A stretch of DNA of 64,000 nucleotides from Mucilaginibacter sp. (GCF_028288225.1 NZ_JAQBOC010000028.1:83121-147120), one strand, 5' to 3'; positions 51,918 through 61,008 are shown, counted from the stretch's first letter. Numbers and translations are program-made. The notes: a model not told the origin generated them from the letters alone.

Positions 51918-53438
51918 ATGACCATTTTCAACTCTGTTTTTACCTGGTTCATGAAAAAGCGGATCCACCAGATCGAGCTTTTTATGAAGTACCCTAATGA
52001 AGTACAGGAGGAGTGGTTTGAGCAATTGATCTCGGGAGCTGAACGTACCGAATGGGGGCGCAAGTATGATTATAAAAGCATCATCCACCTGGCCCAGTTT
52101 AAAGAACGGGTACCCATTCAAACCTACGATACGCTAAAACCCTATATTGAGCGGATGTTAAAGGGTGAGCAAAATGTGCTTTGGCCATCAGAAATAAGAT
52201 GGTTCGCCAAGTCATCAGGCACCACAAGCGACCGCAGCAAGTTTATCCCTGTAAGCGAAGAATCGCTGGAGGAATGCCACTTTAAAGGTGGTAAAGATCT
52301 GCTTACCATTTACTTTAATAATAACCCCAATGCCCGCATGTTTACCGGGAAGATCCTGACCCTTGGCGGCAGCTACCAGGTGAGCCAGCTAAGCGCCGAT
52401 ACTTCTTTTGGCGACCTCTCTGCAGTGCTGATGAAAAACCTGCCCCTATGGGCTGAATTGCACCGCACCCCGCATATGGACATTGCCCTGCTGGAGAATT
52501 TTGAAGAGAAAATAGAAAAAATGGCCTATGCCACCAAGGATGTAAATGTTACCAGCCTTAGCGGTGTGCCAACCTGGAATATCCTTTTATTTAAGCGGAT
52601 CCTGGAGATAACGGGCAAAACGAACCTGCTGGAAGTATGGCCCAACCTGGAGCTTTATTTTCATGGGGCGGTAAATTTTACGCCGTACCGCGAGCAGTTT
52701 AAAAAGCTGATCCCTAAGGATGATATGTACTACCTGGAGAACTATAACGCATCCGAAGGTTTCTTCGGCATCCAGGATACCCGCGAACCCGGCGAAATGC
52801 TGCTGATGCTGGATTATGGGATCTTTTATGAATTTTTGCCATTGGAGCACCTGCATGATAAGAGCCCGGAAACACTAACGCTTGATGAAGTTGTGCTTGA
52901 TAAAAACTATGCCCTCATCATCAGCACCAATGCCGGACTGTGGCGATACATGATTGGGGATACCATAAAATTTACTTCGCTTTCACCGTTCCGCATCCAG
53001 ATAACCGGGCGTACCAAACACTTTATAAATGCCTTTGGCGAAGAGCTGATAATAGATAATGCCGAACGTGCGCTGGAAGAGGCCTGCCAGCAAACCGGCG
53101 CCATTATCCGCGACTACACCGCCGCCCCGATATATTTTAACGGCGATGAATGCGGCGCCCACGAATGGATAATAGAGTTCGAGAAGAAGCCCGCTGAATT
53201 TGAGCGCTTTGTAGACCTGCTTGACGAAACCCTGCGCCGCATTAATTCCGATTACGATGCCAAGCGCTTTAAAGACCTTGCCCTGCGCCGGCCATTGGTG
53301 CGTAAAGCACCCAAAGGGACCTTCTTTAACTGGATGAAGGAAAAAGGCAAATTAGGCGGTCAGCATAAAGTACCACGCTTGGCCAATAACCGGGAATATA
53401 TTGATGAGATATTGAAGGTGATGGAGCTGGTGGGGTGA
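51918..53438 (+). CDS. GH3-like acyl-adenylate/amido-synthetase family protein
   Basis: The 506-residue protein has the GH3 opening (FTWFMKKRIHQIELFMKYPNE) and WFAKSSGTTSDRSKFIPVS (ATP phosphate-binding loop). It also carries LYFHGAVNFTPYREQF, YYLENYNASEGFFGIQD and the C-terminal hinge ITGRTKHFINAFGEELI. Plant GH3 enzymes join amino acids to plant hormones through an adenylate; the bacterial role is unknown. Length is normal. Confidence 0.92.
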   Translation: MTIFNSVFTWFMKKRIHQIELFMKYPNEVQEEWFEQLISGAERTEWGRKYDYKSIIHLAQFKERVPIQTYDTLKPYIERMLKGEQNVLWPSEIRWFAKSSGTTSDRSKFIPVSEESLEECHFKGGKDLLTIYFNNNPNARMFTGKILTLGGSYQVSQLSADTSFGDLSAVLMKNLPLWAELHRTPHMDIALLENFEEKIEKMAYATKDVNVTSLSGVPTWNILLFKRILEITGKTNLLEVWPNLELYFHGAVNFTPYREQFKKLIPKDDMYYLENYNASEGFFGIQDTREPGEMLLMLDYGIFYEFLPLEHLHDKSPETLTLDEVVLDKNYALIISTNAGLWRYMIGDTIKFTSLSPFRIQITGRTKHFINAFGEELIIDNAERALEEACQQTGAIIRDYTAAPIYFNGDECGAHEWIIEFEKKPAEFERFVDLLDETLRRINSDYDAKRFKDLALRRPLVRKAPKGTFFNWMKEKGKLGGQHKVPRLANNREYIDEILKVMELVG

Positions 53439-53482
53439 TATAGAATTGGAAAGGTTAGAACAATTATTATCAGATAGTAATT

Positions 53483-54322
53483 ATGACAGAAGAAGTATCT
53501 AGCCCATATTGGAGTTTAAAAGGGTTGCATTGCAGAAAAATATGTAAACGAGATAGTTATTTAAAAAGTTTTATAGACTACCACTCGAATCTCGAAATAG
53601 GTGAATCTAAATTAAAACCGTCTTACAACATTATAAAAAAAGCGAAAAATTTCGACGATCTGTCCATAGAGGAAATTGGAATATTGGGTGAAAAAGCCTG
53701 TTTCAGATTTATAGCCGAGGTTTGGAAAAATAATCGAGACCGGCAAAAACGAGAACTGGTTCACCACAATCAAATTTCTGAATCGTATAAACCTTACGAT
53801 ATCTCTTTGTGCTACCAGTCTAACGAACTAATTGTAGAAACGTCTTTTATCGATGTGAAAACTACGAGATATTTTGAAAACACTCCTTTTCATTTGTCTC
53901 TTAAGGAAGCAGAATTTGTGAAAGAAAATTATTCTAATTATTTTATTGTTAGAGTTTTTCCACTGTTTGAAAGTCATAGTTATTTTGGGATACAAATCAG
54001 CTCAACGTTGGGAATGAATGTTTATAAATTTGATCCGGAGACAAAGCAACAATTTATGGAAGTTGTGGATGAAATGAAGTTAGTTACTCTTGGCTATGGG
54101 TTTAAAATAAAATCAGAATGGCTTATACAAATAGGTTTAAAAGACAGTTGGGAATTAAGTCAATATTTTAATGAATATAAGATTAAGACTGGGCTTTATG
54201 AACAAGAGCCTGCAATATGGAATTATTTTAGAAATGCTGGTGTTTACAATGACAATGACAAAAAGCTAAAAGACATAAAAATTAATGTTGAGTTTAACGA
54301 AATGTTCTTTTTAGTAAAATAG
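53483..54322 (+). CDS. DUF3883/PD-(D/E)XK nuclease-like protein
   Basis: This 279-residue low-GC ORF stands out from the core genes around it. Words in order: IEEIGILGEKACFRFIAEVW (conserved Glu helix), YKPYDISLCYQ (Asp), IVETSFIDVKTTRYF (E...DxK-T core), FHLSLKEAEFVKENYSNYFIVRV. This order (E, D, xVK, then S-x-x-E helix) fits the DUF3883 domain, a PD-(D/E)XK-type fold found in defence and repair proteins. It is probably acquired. The same frame continues past its TAG stop (next entry). Confidence 0.65.
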   Translation: MTEEVSSPYWSLKGLHCRKICKRDSYLKSFIDYHSNLEIGESKLKPSYNIIKKAKNFDDLSIEEIGILGEKACFRFIAEVWKNNRDRQKRELVHHNQISESYKPYDISLCYQSNELIVETSFIDVKTTRYFENTPFHLSLKEAEFVKENYSNYFIVRVFPLFESHSYFGIQISSTLGMNVYKFDPETKQQFMEVVDEMKLVTLGYGFKIKSEWLIQIGLKDSWELSQYFNEYKIKTGLYEQEPAIWNYFRNAGVYNDNDKKLKDIKINVEFNEMFFLVK

Positions 54323-54556
54323 CTTATTATTTTACGACAACAAGGTGAATTATCAGCTCCATTGAGGTCACGAATTGATAAGATATCAAGTGATTGGAAT
54401 AGCCAAGAATTAAAATTCTTTTTTCTTGAACTTCATGAAGGTAGATGGACAAATGAAAACGTATTTTATTTTTTAGCAAACTTGCTGGCTAAAGACGACC
54501 TATTAAGTTTAGATGATCACATAAATCAGTTAAGAAGGCATTTAAGAGGCGCTTAA
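54323..54556 (+). pseudogene. In-frame continuation after the TAG stop of the DUF3883 gene
   Basis: Reading straight on from TAG gives 77 more codons (LIILRQQGELSAPLRSRIDK..., ...ENVFYFLANLLAKDDLLSLD) ending at a second stop. The composition is protein-like (balanced, helical, a Trp and several aromatics). Either a nonsense mutation shortened a longer protein, or this is a separate small gene starting at TTG 54362 (64 residues). I cannot decide between them. Confidence 0.4.
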
Positions 54557-54607
54557 TATATCTTAAGAATAGCATGTATTAATTTTCATACTCCCCTGTA
54601 AAGATTT

Positions 54608-54640
54608 AGATTTGACAACTTTTAAAAAGTTGTCAAATCT
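54608..54640. terminator. 33-nt palindrome AGATTTGACAAC...GTTGTCAAATCT, copy 1
   Basis: Near-perfect hairpin with T-rich flank. It is the exact reverse complement of copy 2 at 55937-55969 and overlaps the 3' end of the small minus-strand ORF. Confidence 0.7.
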
Positions 54641-54847
54641 TTTAGCAATAAGGTTATAGGTTTTTCTTCCTTAAGATCCATAGTTTTAGAGCTAATTTCG
54701 CCAACATTCAAATCTCCAAAAAGATTTTTTTGCCATGTAGTATAATCAAAAGGATCCCTGTTAAGCAAGGTGATAAAACGCGCTGCATTTACTTCACCCA
54801 ATGCTTCAAGCAAAGCTCCCAATCCTTTTTACTTCAGTATCTGTCAT
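54622..54847 (-). pseudogene. Frameshifted small conserved protein (MTDTEVK... type)
   Basis: On the minus strand an ATG at 54847 gives MTDTEVKRIG, then hits a stop. Shifting frame by one at the AAAAAGG run gives LGALLEALGEVNAARFITLL and RDPFDYTTWQKNLFGDL to the stop at 54622. I recall small proteins beginning MTDTEVK that continue with this ALGEVxAARFI...REPFDYTxWQ pattern, so the gene seems broken by a one-base indel. The alternative is translation from a TTG at 54822 (66 residues). Family function is unknown. Confidence 0.55.
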
Positions 54848-54957
54848 TCTGATAACATTCTTAATATATTATACTAATGTACTAAACTTACTTAAATATT
54901 TATAACACCCTGTAGCGTTGTATCTTACCTCCCCGTATTAGCTATAAATAAACCGTT

Positions 54958-55365
54958 ATGAAAATATTTTTATTTCTCATTTGCATCGCATCCACCATTG
55001 CCGGCTGTAAAAAGGGGAACCCTGAGCCTTCGGGCTTAGTTGGCACCTGGGAGTTACGGCATTATTCGGGTACAATTGCAGGGGTATCAAAGGAACTGCC
55101 TAAAGGTAATGGGAAGCTGATCCAATTTAACGCGGATAGTACCTGCAAATTCTTCACTAATTTTAAGCAGGATAATCAGGGTACTTTTAAAATAGTAAAA
55201 AGCGGCGTTACCTGGGGTGATGCAAAATATGATGCCATATATTTCGGTGAAAATGAAAGTCCCAGTTTCATGGTCTTAAAGGCCGACTCTTTAATCATCG
55301 GCAGTACTTTTGCTGATGGTGAAACTTCGTTATATATCAAACAAATCAGATTTTCAAACCAATAA
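54958..55365 (+). CDS. Small lipoprotein, lipocalin-like, copy 1
   Basis: The 135-residue ORF has a lipobox (STIAGC, Cys 17). The body has GLVGTWELRHYSG at the start and KLIQFNADSTCKFFTNFK, an all-beta pattern like small lipocalin-type domains. It is a diverged copy of the next gene (shared GNGxxIQFNADST, GTFxI, D-S/T-L-x-IGS, ADGxSS/TxYxKQ). Exported and membrane-anchored; function unknown. Confidence 0.75.
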   Translation: MKIFLFLICIASTIAGCKKGNPEPSGLVGTWELRHYSGTIAGVSKELPKGNGKLIQFNADSTCKFFTNFKQDNQGTFKIVKSGVTWGDAKYDAIYFGENESPSFMVLKADSLIIGSTFADGETSLYIKQIRFSNQ

Positions 55366-55370
55366 AAGTT

Positions 55371-55778
55371 ATGAAAGTGTTTTTATTTATTTTCTGCATT
55401 GCTGTAATAGCAATTAGCTGTAAAAAAGAGTCGCAGGGTTCTAAAATAAAGAATGTTGCTAATAGTGCCTTATTTGCCAAATGGGAATTAAGGTTCCAAA
55501 ACGGGGGACTGATGCCACAAAAATCATTTGCTCCCGGTAATGGCAATATGATCCAATTTAATGCCGACAGCACCTATAAATTTTATCTGGGTTTTAGTGT
55601 TACTGCCCAGGGCACATTTCATATTACTGAAAAAACCTTTACAATGACTCCTGAAAAGTTTAATTATATATACTATGATCATGATACAACCGGGGATCTA
55701 CTACAGCTTAAAAATGACACTTTAACCATAGGCTCCAGCGCTGCAGATGGACTTTCATCCATCTATGTAAAGCAGTAA
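55371..55778 (+). CDS. Small lipoprotein, lipocalin-like, copy 2
   Basis: The 135-residue paralogue of the preceding gene starts 5 bp after it. The lipobox IAISC is followed by KKESQ; the body has ALFAKWELRFQNGG, GNMIQFNADSTYKFYLGF and AADGLSSIYVKQ. The tandem arose by duplication, and both copies are intact and diverged by roughly half of the residues. Confidence 0.75.
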   Translation: MKVFLFIFCIAVIAISCKKESQGSKIKNVANSALFAKWELRFQNGGLMPQKSFAPGNGNMIQFNADSTYKFYLGFSVTAQGTFHITEKTFTMTPEKFNYIYYDHDTTGDLLQLKNDTLTIGSSAADGLSSIYVKQ

Positions 55779-55936
55779 TAATATAGGGGTTGTCTTAAAA
55801 ACATTATCCTAATTAAGAGTAAAAAATAATACTTGGTCTTAGTAATCTCCGTGTCTACTTAGCGCACTCTGTGGTTAATTTTTTACCACACAGAGCAAGT
55901 CACAAAGTACACTGAGTTTTCATTGACCGGCTATTT

Positions 55937-55969
55937 AGATTTGACAACTTTTTAAAAGTTGTCAAATCT
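55937..55969. terminator. 33-nt palindrome, copy 2
   Basis: AGATTTGACAAC...GTTGTCAAATCT, the exact inverse of copy 1 at 54608. It lies between the lipoprotein pair and the convergent folP gene and can act as a two-way terminator. Confidence 0.75.
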
Positions 55970-55980
55970 TCCCTAATTCT

Positions 55981-56838
55981 CTAACCAATATTACACCACT
56001 CCCAGATCTTTACCGCCTCAACTGCTTCTTTTACATCATGTACCCGTAGTATATTAGCACCTTTTGTTAAAGCAATAGTATTTAAAGCTGTTGTGCCGTT
56101 CAAAGCTTCGGAGGCATTAATCCCAAGCTCACCATAGATCATTTTTTTGCGGGAGATGCCAACCAGTATTGGCAGTTGCAGCATGTTTAAATCCTGCAAG
56201 CGACTCATTAAAGCATAACTATGTTCCGGTTTTTTTGCGAACCCAAAACCGGGATCAATAATTACATCATGTACCCCAAGCTGTTTTAATTGGTAATACT
56301 TATCGGCAAAATAATCATACACGTCGGCAAATACATCGTCGTAAATAGCCAGTTGCTGCATAGTTTTGGGATTGCCTTTCATGTGCATCAAAATGTAAGG
56401 CACCTGTAAACGGGCAACGGTGGCAAACATATCCCCGTCCAGTTGTCCGCCACTGATATCATTAATAATATGCGCTCCGGCATTAATGCCCGCTTCAGCA
56501 ACCCCGGTACGAAAGGTGTCTATCGATAAAACGGCATCTGGATATCGGCTCACAATTGCTTCAACAACAGGCAACAGGCGGTCGGTTTCTTCCTGTACGG
56601 AAATATCATCAGCACCGGGGCGTGAAGAGGAGGCGCCAAGATCTAAAAAGTCCGCGCCCTCTGTCAGCATTTTTTCGGCTTGCAGCAGGGCATCAGCAAT
56701 CCCCGGCTTCCGGCTTCCGGTATAAAATGAATCAGGAGTAAGGTTAATAATCCCCATCACCTTTGGCTTGCTTAAATCAATAAGTTTACCTCCTGCATTT
56801 ACAGTTGCCTTTTTATGAAAAAATGTATCTTTAGCCAC
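55981..56838 (-). CDS. folP: Dihydropteroate synthase
   Basis: The 285-residue TIM-barrel enzyme of folate synthesis has VMGIINLTPDSFYTGSRK (pterin/diphosphate loop), GADFLDLGASSSRPGA, VLSIDTFRTGVAEAGINAGA, INDISGG, VIIDPGFGFAKK and ILRVHDVKEAVEAVKIW. All conserved loops are present. It is divergent from the DoxX-type gene across a GTTGTAA repeat pair. Confidence 0.97.
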   Translation of the reverse strand: MAKDTFFHKKATVNAGGKLIDLSKPKVMGIINLTPDSFYTGSRKPGIADALLQAEKMLTEGADFLDLGASSSRPGADDISVQEETDRLLPVVEAIVSRYPDAVLSIDTFRTGVAEAGINAGAHIINDISGGQLDGDMFATVARLQVPYILMHMKGNPKTMQQLAIYDDVFADVYDYFADKYYQLKQLGVHDVIIDPGFGFAKKPEHSYALMSRLQDLNMLQLPILVGISRKKMIYGELGINASEALNGTTALNTIALTKGANILRVHDVKEAVEAVKIWEWCNIG

Positions 56839-56839
56839 T

Positions 56840-56930
56840 GGTTGTTGTAATGTTTAAAGGTTGTAAAGTTGAAATGTTATTTTCTGGTTTCTCAACCTTA
56901 CAACTTTACAACGTTACAACTTCTAAATTA
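56840..56930. repeat. GTTGTAA/TTACAAC inverted word pair
   Basis: Left arm 56840-56880 (GGTTGTTGTAATGTTTAAAG...) and right arm 56892-56930 (CTCAACCTTACAACTTTACA...) are inverted. Same family as 17786 and 61527. Confidence 0.75.
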
Positions 56931-56933
56931 CAA

Positions 56934-58091
56934 ATGAAAAACAAAACATCACAATTGGTATGGGTAGCCCGGATATTGGTAGGCCTGCTTTTTATATTTT
57001 CGGGCCTGGTAAAAATAAACGACCCGCTTGGCTTTTCGTACAAGCTGGAAGAATATTTCGAGGTTTTCCATATCACTTTTTTAAACGGCTTTGCGCTTAG
57101 CCTGTCCATTATTCTGTGCTCGCTCGAAATTATTTTGGGCTTTGCCCTGCTGATTGGCGTGCGTGCGGTATCTGTTGCCTGGGGCTTGCTGCTGCTGATC
57201 ATTTTCTTTGCCTTTTTAACCTTTTATTCAGCTTACTTCCAGGTGGTGCAAACCTGCGGCTGCTTTGGCGACGCTATCCCGTTAACCCCATGGCAATCAT
57301 TCAGTAAGGACCTGGTTTTATTATTGTTGATTGTAGTGCTATTTATTAATCGACGGAATATTAAACCCTTATTTGCGGCCAAAACAGGCGACAATTTACT
57401 GATCACTATAACAGTCTTATCAATAGGCTTTGGTTTATACACTTATAACTTTTCGCCGGTAATTGATTTCTTGCCTTATAAAATTGGCGCAAACATTCCT
57501 GCTGAAATGAAAACACCGCCGGGTGCAAAGCCAGATGAATATGAGCTTACCTATAACCTGAAAAATAAAAAAACAGGCGAAACCAAGGTGATGACCAACA
57601 CCGAATATTTGAAAACCAACATCTGGAAAGATAATAACTGGGAGGTTGTAGGTCAGCCGGAAAGCCGTTTGGTAAAAAAAGGTTTTACTCCTAAGATTCG
57701 CGATTTAGCCATCCAGGATGCACAGGGGAATGATTATACAAAAGAGCTGTTGACAAATCCCTATAACAACCTGGTGATTGTGGCTTACGATCTGAATAAA
57801 ACCGACGATGAAGCCATTGGCCGCTTAAACGCTATGGCAATAAATCTCGCTCAAAACTTTAATACCCGCACGGTAATGCTCACTTCAAATTCGCACCAGT
57901 TTACTGAGGCTTACAGCAAGCAGCACCATTTAATGTTCGAGATTTTTTATGCCGATGGGGTGCCATTAAAAACTATGGTACGTGCTAACCCGGGGGTGCT
58001 GTTGTTAAAGAACGGAACGGTTGTAAACAAGTGGCATTACCATTCCATGCCAAAATATGACGACCTGGTGAAAAAATATTTTCAGGAATAA
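56934..58091 (+). CDS. BT_3928-type DoxX membrane protein with C-terminal thioredoxin-like domain
   Basis: The 385-residue protein opens with four membrane helices of a DoxX/MauE fold (WVARILVGLLFIFSGLVKIN, then FALLIGVRAV, TCGCFGDAIPLTPWQSF with a CGC motif). After residue 175 comes a soluble domain with NLVIVAYDLNKTDDEAI and VLLLKNGTVVNKWHYHSMP, like the end of a thioredoxin fold without a CxxC. Typical of Bacteroidota. I start at ATG 56934; the longer frame from 56850 runs through repeat DNA. Confidence 0.85.
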   Translation: MKNKTSQLVWVARILVGLLFIFSGLVKINDPLGFSYKLEEYFEVFHITFLNGFALSLSIILCSLEIILGFALLIGVRAVSVAWGLLLLIIFFAFLTFYSAYFQVVQTCGCFGDAIPLTPWQSFSKDLVLLLLIVVLFINRRNIKPLFAAKTGDNLLITITVLSIGFGLYTYNFSPVIDFLPYKIGANIPAEMKTPPGAKPDEYELTYNLKNKKTGETKVMTNTEYLKTNIWKDNNWEVVGQPESRLVKKGFTPKIRDLAIQDAQGNDYTKELLTNPYNNLVIVAYDLNKTDDEAIGRLNAMAINLAQNFNTRTVMLTSNSHQFTEAYSKQHHLMFEIFYADGVPLKTMVRANPGVLLLKNGTVVNKWHYHSMPKYDDLVKKYFQE

Positions 58092-58096
58092 AACAA

Positions 58097-59155
58097 ATGA
58101 TCAGCTACCTCATCCGAAAACTATTTTACGGTATTGCTGTAATGCTCGGCATTGTGGTGGTAGTTTTTTTTCTGTTCAATATTTTACCCGTCGACCCTGC
58201 CCGCATGACCCAGGGCCAGCGCGCCGATGTACAATCATTACAAGCTATCCGCAAAGAGTTTGGGCTGGATAAACCCGTGCCCATGCAGTTTGCTTATTAT
58301 ATGAATGACCTTTCGCCAATAGGCATCCACCTCAATAATACAGAGGAGCAACAGCGGTATCATTATGTAAAATTGTTTAGTATCTCTGATGATAAATTGG
58401 TAGCTTTAAAGTGGCCCTACCTACGCCGTTCATACCAAACGCATAAAGAAGTAGCTGTGCTGTTGCTCGAGGTGATCCCCAACACTTTAGTACTGGCTAC
58501 AACCGCCATGATCTTCGCTATAATTATCGGTGTTTTTTTAGGGGTAATAAGTGCCGTAAATCAAAATACGTGGGTAGATAAGCTGGCCATAGGCCTTTCA
58601 ACCTTAGGCGTATCCGCTCCTTCTTTTTTTGCCGGAATCATTATAGCCTGGATCTTCGGCTTTGAGCTGAGCAAGTACACCGGCTTAAATATGTCGGGCA
58701 GTTTGTATAGTTATGACCCGTTTAAGGGTGAGGTAATTACCTGGAAAAATTTAATTTTGCCAATGGTTACCCTTGGCCTGCGTCCGCTTGCTATTATTGT
58801 GCAGCTTACCCGCAATGCTATGCTTGATGTGTTGGGGCAGGATTATATCCGCACCGCAAAAGCCAAAGGTTTAAGCAATAATGCCATAATTTACCGCCAT
58901 GCCTTAAAAAATGCGCTTAACCCGGTTATTACTGCAATTGCCAACTGGTTTGCCTCCTTACTGGCTGGCTCATTTTTTGTAGAATATGTGTTTGGCTATA
59001 ACGGGCTGGGTAAAACCACGGTTGATGCCCTTGAAATGTCAGATTTCCCGGTGGTAATGGGCTCTATATTATTTATTGCTTTTATTTTTGTGGTGATAAG
59101 TATTGTGGTTGATGTTGTTTATGTTTGGGTTGATCCGAGGGTGAAGCTGGTGTAG
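58097..59155 (+). CDS. ABC transporter permease, DppB/OppB family
   Basis: The 352-residue inner-membrane permease has LIRKLFYGIAVMLGIVVVVFFLFNILPVDPA-type N-terminus with a 'GQRADVQSLQAIRKEFGLDKP' word, a periplasmic insert (residues 70-115), and the permease core with RPLAIIVQLTRNAMLDVL and DYIRTAKAKGLS (EAA loop). It ends with FFVEYVFGYNGLGKTTVDAL. It would import peptides or similar solutes. It starts 5 bp after the DoxX gene; no partner permease, ATPase or binding protein is in the window. Confidence 0.92.
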   Translation: MISYLIRKLFYGIAVMLGIVVVVFFLFNILPVDPARMTQGQRADVQSLQAIRKEFGLDKPVPMQFAYYMNDLSPIGIHLNNTEEQQRYHYVKLFSISDDKLVALKWPYLRRSYQTHKEVAVLLLEVIPNTLVLATTAMIFAIIIGVFLGVISAVNQNTWVDKLAIGLSTLGVSAPSFFAGIIIAWIFGFELSKYTGLNMSGSLYSYDPFKGEVITWKNLILPMVTLGLRPLAIIVQLTRNAMLDVLGQDYIRTAKAKGLSNNAIIYRHALKNALNPVITAIANWFASLLAGSFFVEYVFGYNGLGKTTVDALEMSDFPVVMGSILFIAFIFVVISIVVDVVYVWVDPRVKLV

Positions 59156-59577
59156 TTGTAGGTCAGTTGGCAGTTTTGAGTAGGCAGTTGGCAGGTGAAG
59201 AATGTAAAAAAGGGTGTCATTATAAATAAGATATAAACTCCTGCGGAATCTAAAGGGGGAATGACAAGGGTGGGATGTCATGGTGAGCTTGTCGAATCAC
59301 GACGCGGGCAAAGGCCTTAGCACCATGCTTAGCATGCGGACAGGCCTCTGCGCACGTCGCCCTTCGACAAGCTCAGGGTGACAGCCCATTGCATGTTCAA
59401 CATAACTTGTCATGGGTAGGCACACGAAGTATTTGGGCAAAGGCCATAGCACCATGCTTAGCAAGTGGATAGGCCCCTGCGTGGTTCGACAAGCTCACCA
59501 TGACAGGCCGACAGGTTCAGGATGACGCCACCACACGTTCTAAATAGCTATTAATAATTAATACAAAGGAGTATAAA
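59156..59577. repeat. REP-like palindromes, two units, plus CAGTTGGCAG words
   Basis: No gene. TTGGCAGTTTTGAGTAGGCAG word at 59166. The first long palindrome (59275-59393) runs GATGTCATGGTGAGCTTGTC to GCTCAGGGTGACA, with GCACCATGCTTAGCATGCGG in its centre. The second, shorter unit (59430-59505) repeats the AAAGGCCATAGCACCATGCTTAGC centre. Same family as 37021 and the coding repeats at 37553. Confidence 0.75.
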
Positions 59578-60117
59578 TTGTCTGAAAATAATAATCAAAA
59601 AGATACACATAGCGGATTAGGCTTAATATTCCTGATCGGCTTTATGGGTTGCGGCAAAACTACCTTGGGCCGTAAGCTGGCTTCAAGACTGGGCTATGAG
59701 TTTATGGATCTGGATCATATCCTGGAAGCACAGGTGGGCATGAATATTGCCGACTACTTCAGCATTCATGGAGAGGATGCCTTCCGTAAGCTGGAATCAG
59801 AAGTTTTAAAGCAAACTGTATATCCTAAACATGCAGTAATTTCAACAGGCGGAGGCTTGCCCTGCTTTTTTGACAACATGCAATGGATAAATGCACACGG
59901 CAGATCGGTATATATCCAGCTATCCCCAAAAACACTGGCCGACAGGCTTGAACACGAAAAAACCAAACGTCCCTTATTGCGCGATAAATATGGCGAGGCA
60001 CTTATTGCTTTTATTGATGAAAAATTACAAGAGCGTGAACCTTTTTATAAAAAGGCTACTTTTATTGCAAACGGCCTGAGTTTAACGGCGGAGAAGGCAG
60101 AAGCATTGCTGAAATAA
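59578..60117 (+). CDS. aroK: Shikimate kinase
   Basis: The 179-residue enzyme phosphorylates shikimate in aromatic amino-acid synthesis. It has Walker A LIGFMGCGKTTLGRKLA, DLDHILEAQVGMNIADYF (shikimate-binding Asp), EDAFRKLESEVL, ISTGGGLPCF and RPLLRDKYGE (lid/adenine). The start is TTG at 59578, with AAAGGAG ideally spaced just upstream; no ATG comes before the P-loop except inside it. Confidence 0.95.
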   Translation: MSENNNQKDTHSGLGLIFLIGFMGCGKTTLGRKLASRLGYEFMDLDHILEAQVGMNIADYFSIHGEDAFRKLESEVLKQTVYPKHAVISTGGGLPCFFDNMQWINAHGRSVYIQLSPKTLADRLEHEKTKRPLLRDKYGEALIAFIDEKLQEREPFYKKATFIANGLSLTAEKAEALLK

Positions 60118-60167
60118 TAAACAGACAAATTGTTTATTAATGTAACATTATCTTAAAGACTGCCGTA

Positions 60168-60175
60168 TATCTTTG
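60168..60175 (+). promoter_or_regulatory. -7 promoter element TATCTTTG
   Basis: Perfect TAnnTTTG match 49 bp before the ATG at 60225, after aroK. Confidence 0.5.
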
Positions 60176-60224
60176 CATACCCCGCAAACCACATTATTAT
60201 ATTTATTACAACCTTACTATTATC

Positions 60225-60959
60225 ATGAAAAGATCTTACTTTACTGCTTTTTGTTTATTGCTTTTGTGCAGCGTTTCTGTTTTAAAAGCCCAGGATGTTT
60301 ATCAGCCCGGTTATGTTATTCTAAATGATGGAATACGGTTAAGCGGTACAATTATTTTGTACGCAAATTCACCATGGCTTAATCAGCAGCATATCTTTTT
60401 AAAAGATTCTGCAGCGGTTGCAGCTAATCCCAATGGAGATGTTAAGCCCAAAAAGTATAAAACAGGCGACATTAAATATTACCAGGTTGGCGACCGTAAA
60501 TTTGATAAAGTACATTATGTGGAAAGCTCCGATCTTCACTTTAGAATTTTAGGGTCAAATGACCATATGCTGGAACGGCTGACCGCCGGAAGAATAGCAT
60601 CTTACCGTTATTATTCTTATCCGCCTGATATGGATACCTTTACCGGTTCGTACGAAGATTATGAGAAACGGAAAACCCATGAGTTGCTGGCTGGCTATAA
60701 AATTTTAGCAAGGAAAGATAACGACGGAAAATATCATGATATACTAAACGACGGCATTAAAGATTATTTAAAAGATGCCCCGGATATAATGAAGAAATAT
60801 GACGACGGCACTTACGGAAACGAACCATCAGCATCCGGCAAAGGACTTATGGCTAAAATGATTGCCAGGGCCAAAAAGACCACTTTTAAGCAACAGGAAG
60901 CGGATGCGATTGTAGCTGCGTTTAATGAGTTTAACCAGGAGTATCCGGCTAAAAAATAG
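60225..60959 (+). CDS. Exported protein of unknown function
   Basis: The 244-residue protein has a clear signal peptide (FTAFCLLLLCSVSVLKAQ). The mature part starts DVYQPGYVILNDGIRLSGTI, a beta-rich N-terminal domain, and continues into a Lys/Asp/Tyr-rich half with a helical end (ADAIVAAFNEFNQEYPAKK). No catalytic motif seen. It has its own promoter and a strong terminator, so it is probably monocistronic. Confidence 0.75.
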   Translation: MKRSYFTAFCLLLLCSVSVLKAQDVYQPGYVILNDGIRLSGTIILYANSPWLNQQHIFLKDSAAVAANPNGDVKPKKYKTGDIKYYQVGDRKFDKVHYVESSDLHFRILGSNDHMLERLTAGRIASYRYYSYPPDMDTFTGSYEDYEKRKTHELLAGYKILARKDNDGKYHDILNDGIKDYLKDAPDIMKKYDDGTYGNEPSASGKGLMAKMIARAKKTTFKQQEADAIVAAFNEFNQEYPAKK

Positions 60960-60967
60960 TATCAATC

Positions 60968-61000
60968 AGCCTTACGGAATTTTTTAAATTTCGTAAGGCT
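60968..61000. terminator. Hairpin terminator between convergent genes
   Basis: AGCCTTACGGAATT and AATTTCGTAAGGCT pair around a TTTTTA loop, in the 49-bp gap between the exported-protein gene and the phosphoribosyltransferase gene. Confidence 0.8.
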
Positions 61001-61008
61001 CTCTAAAT

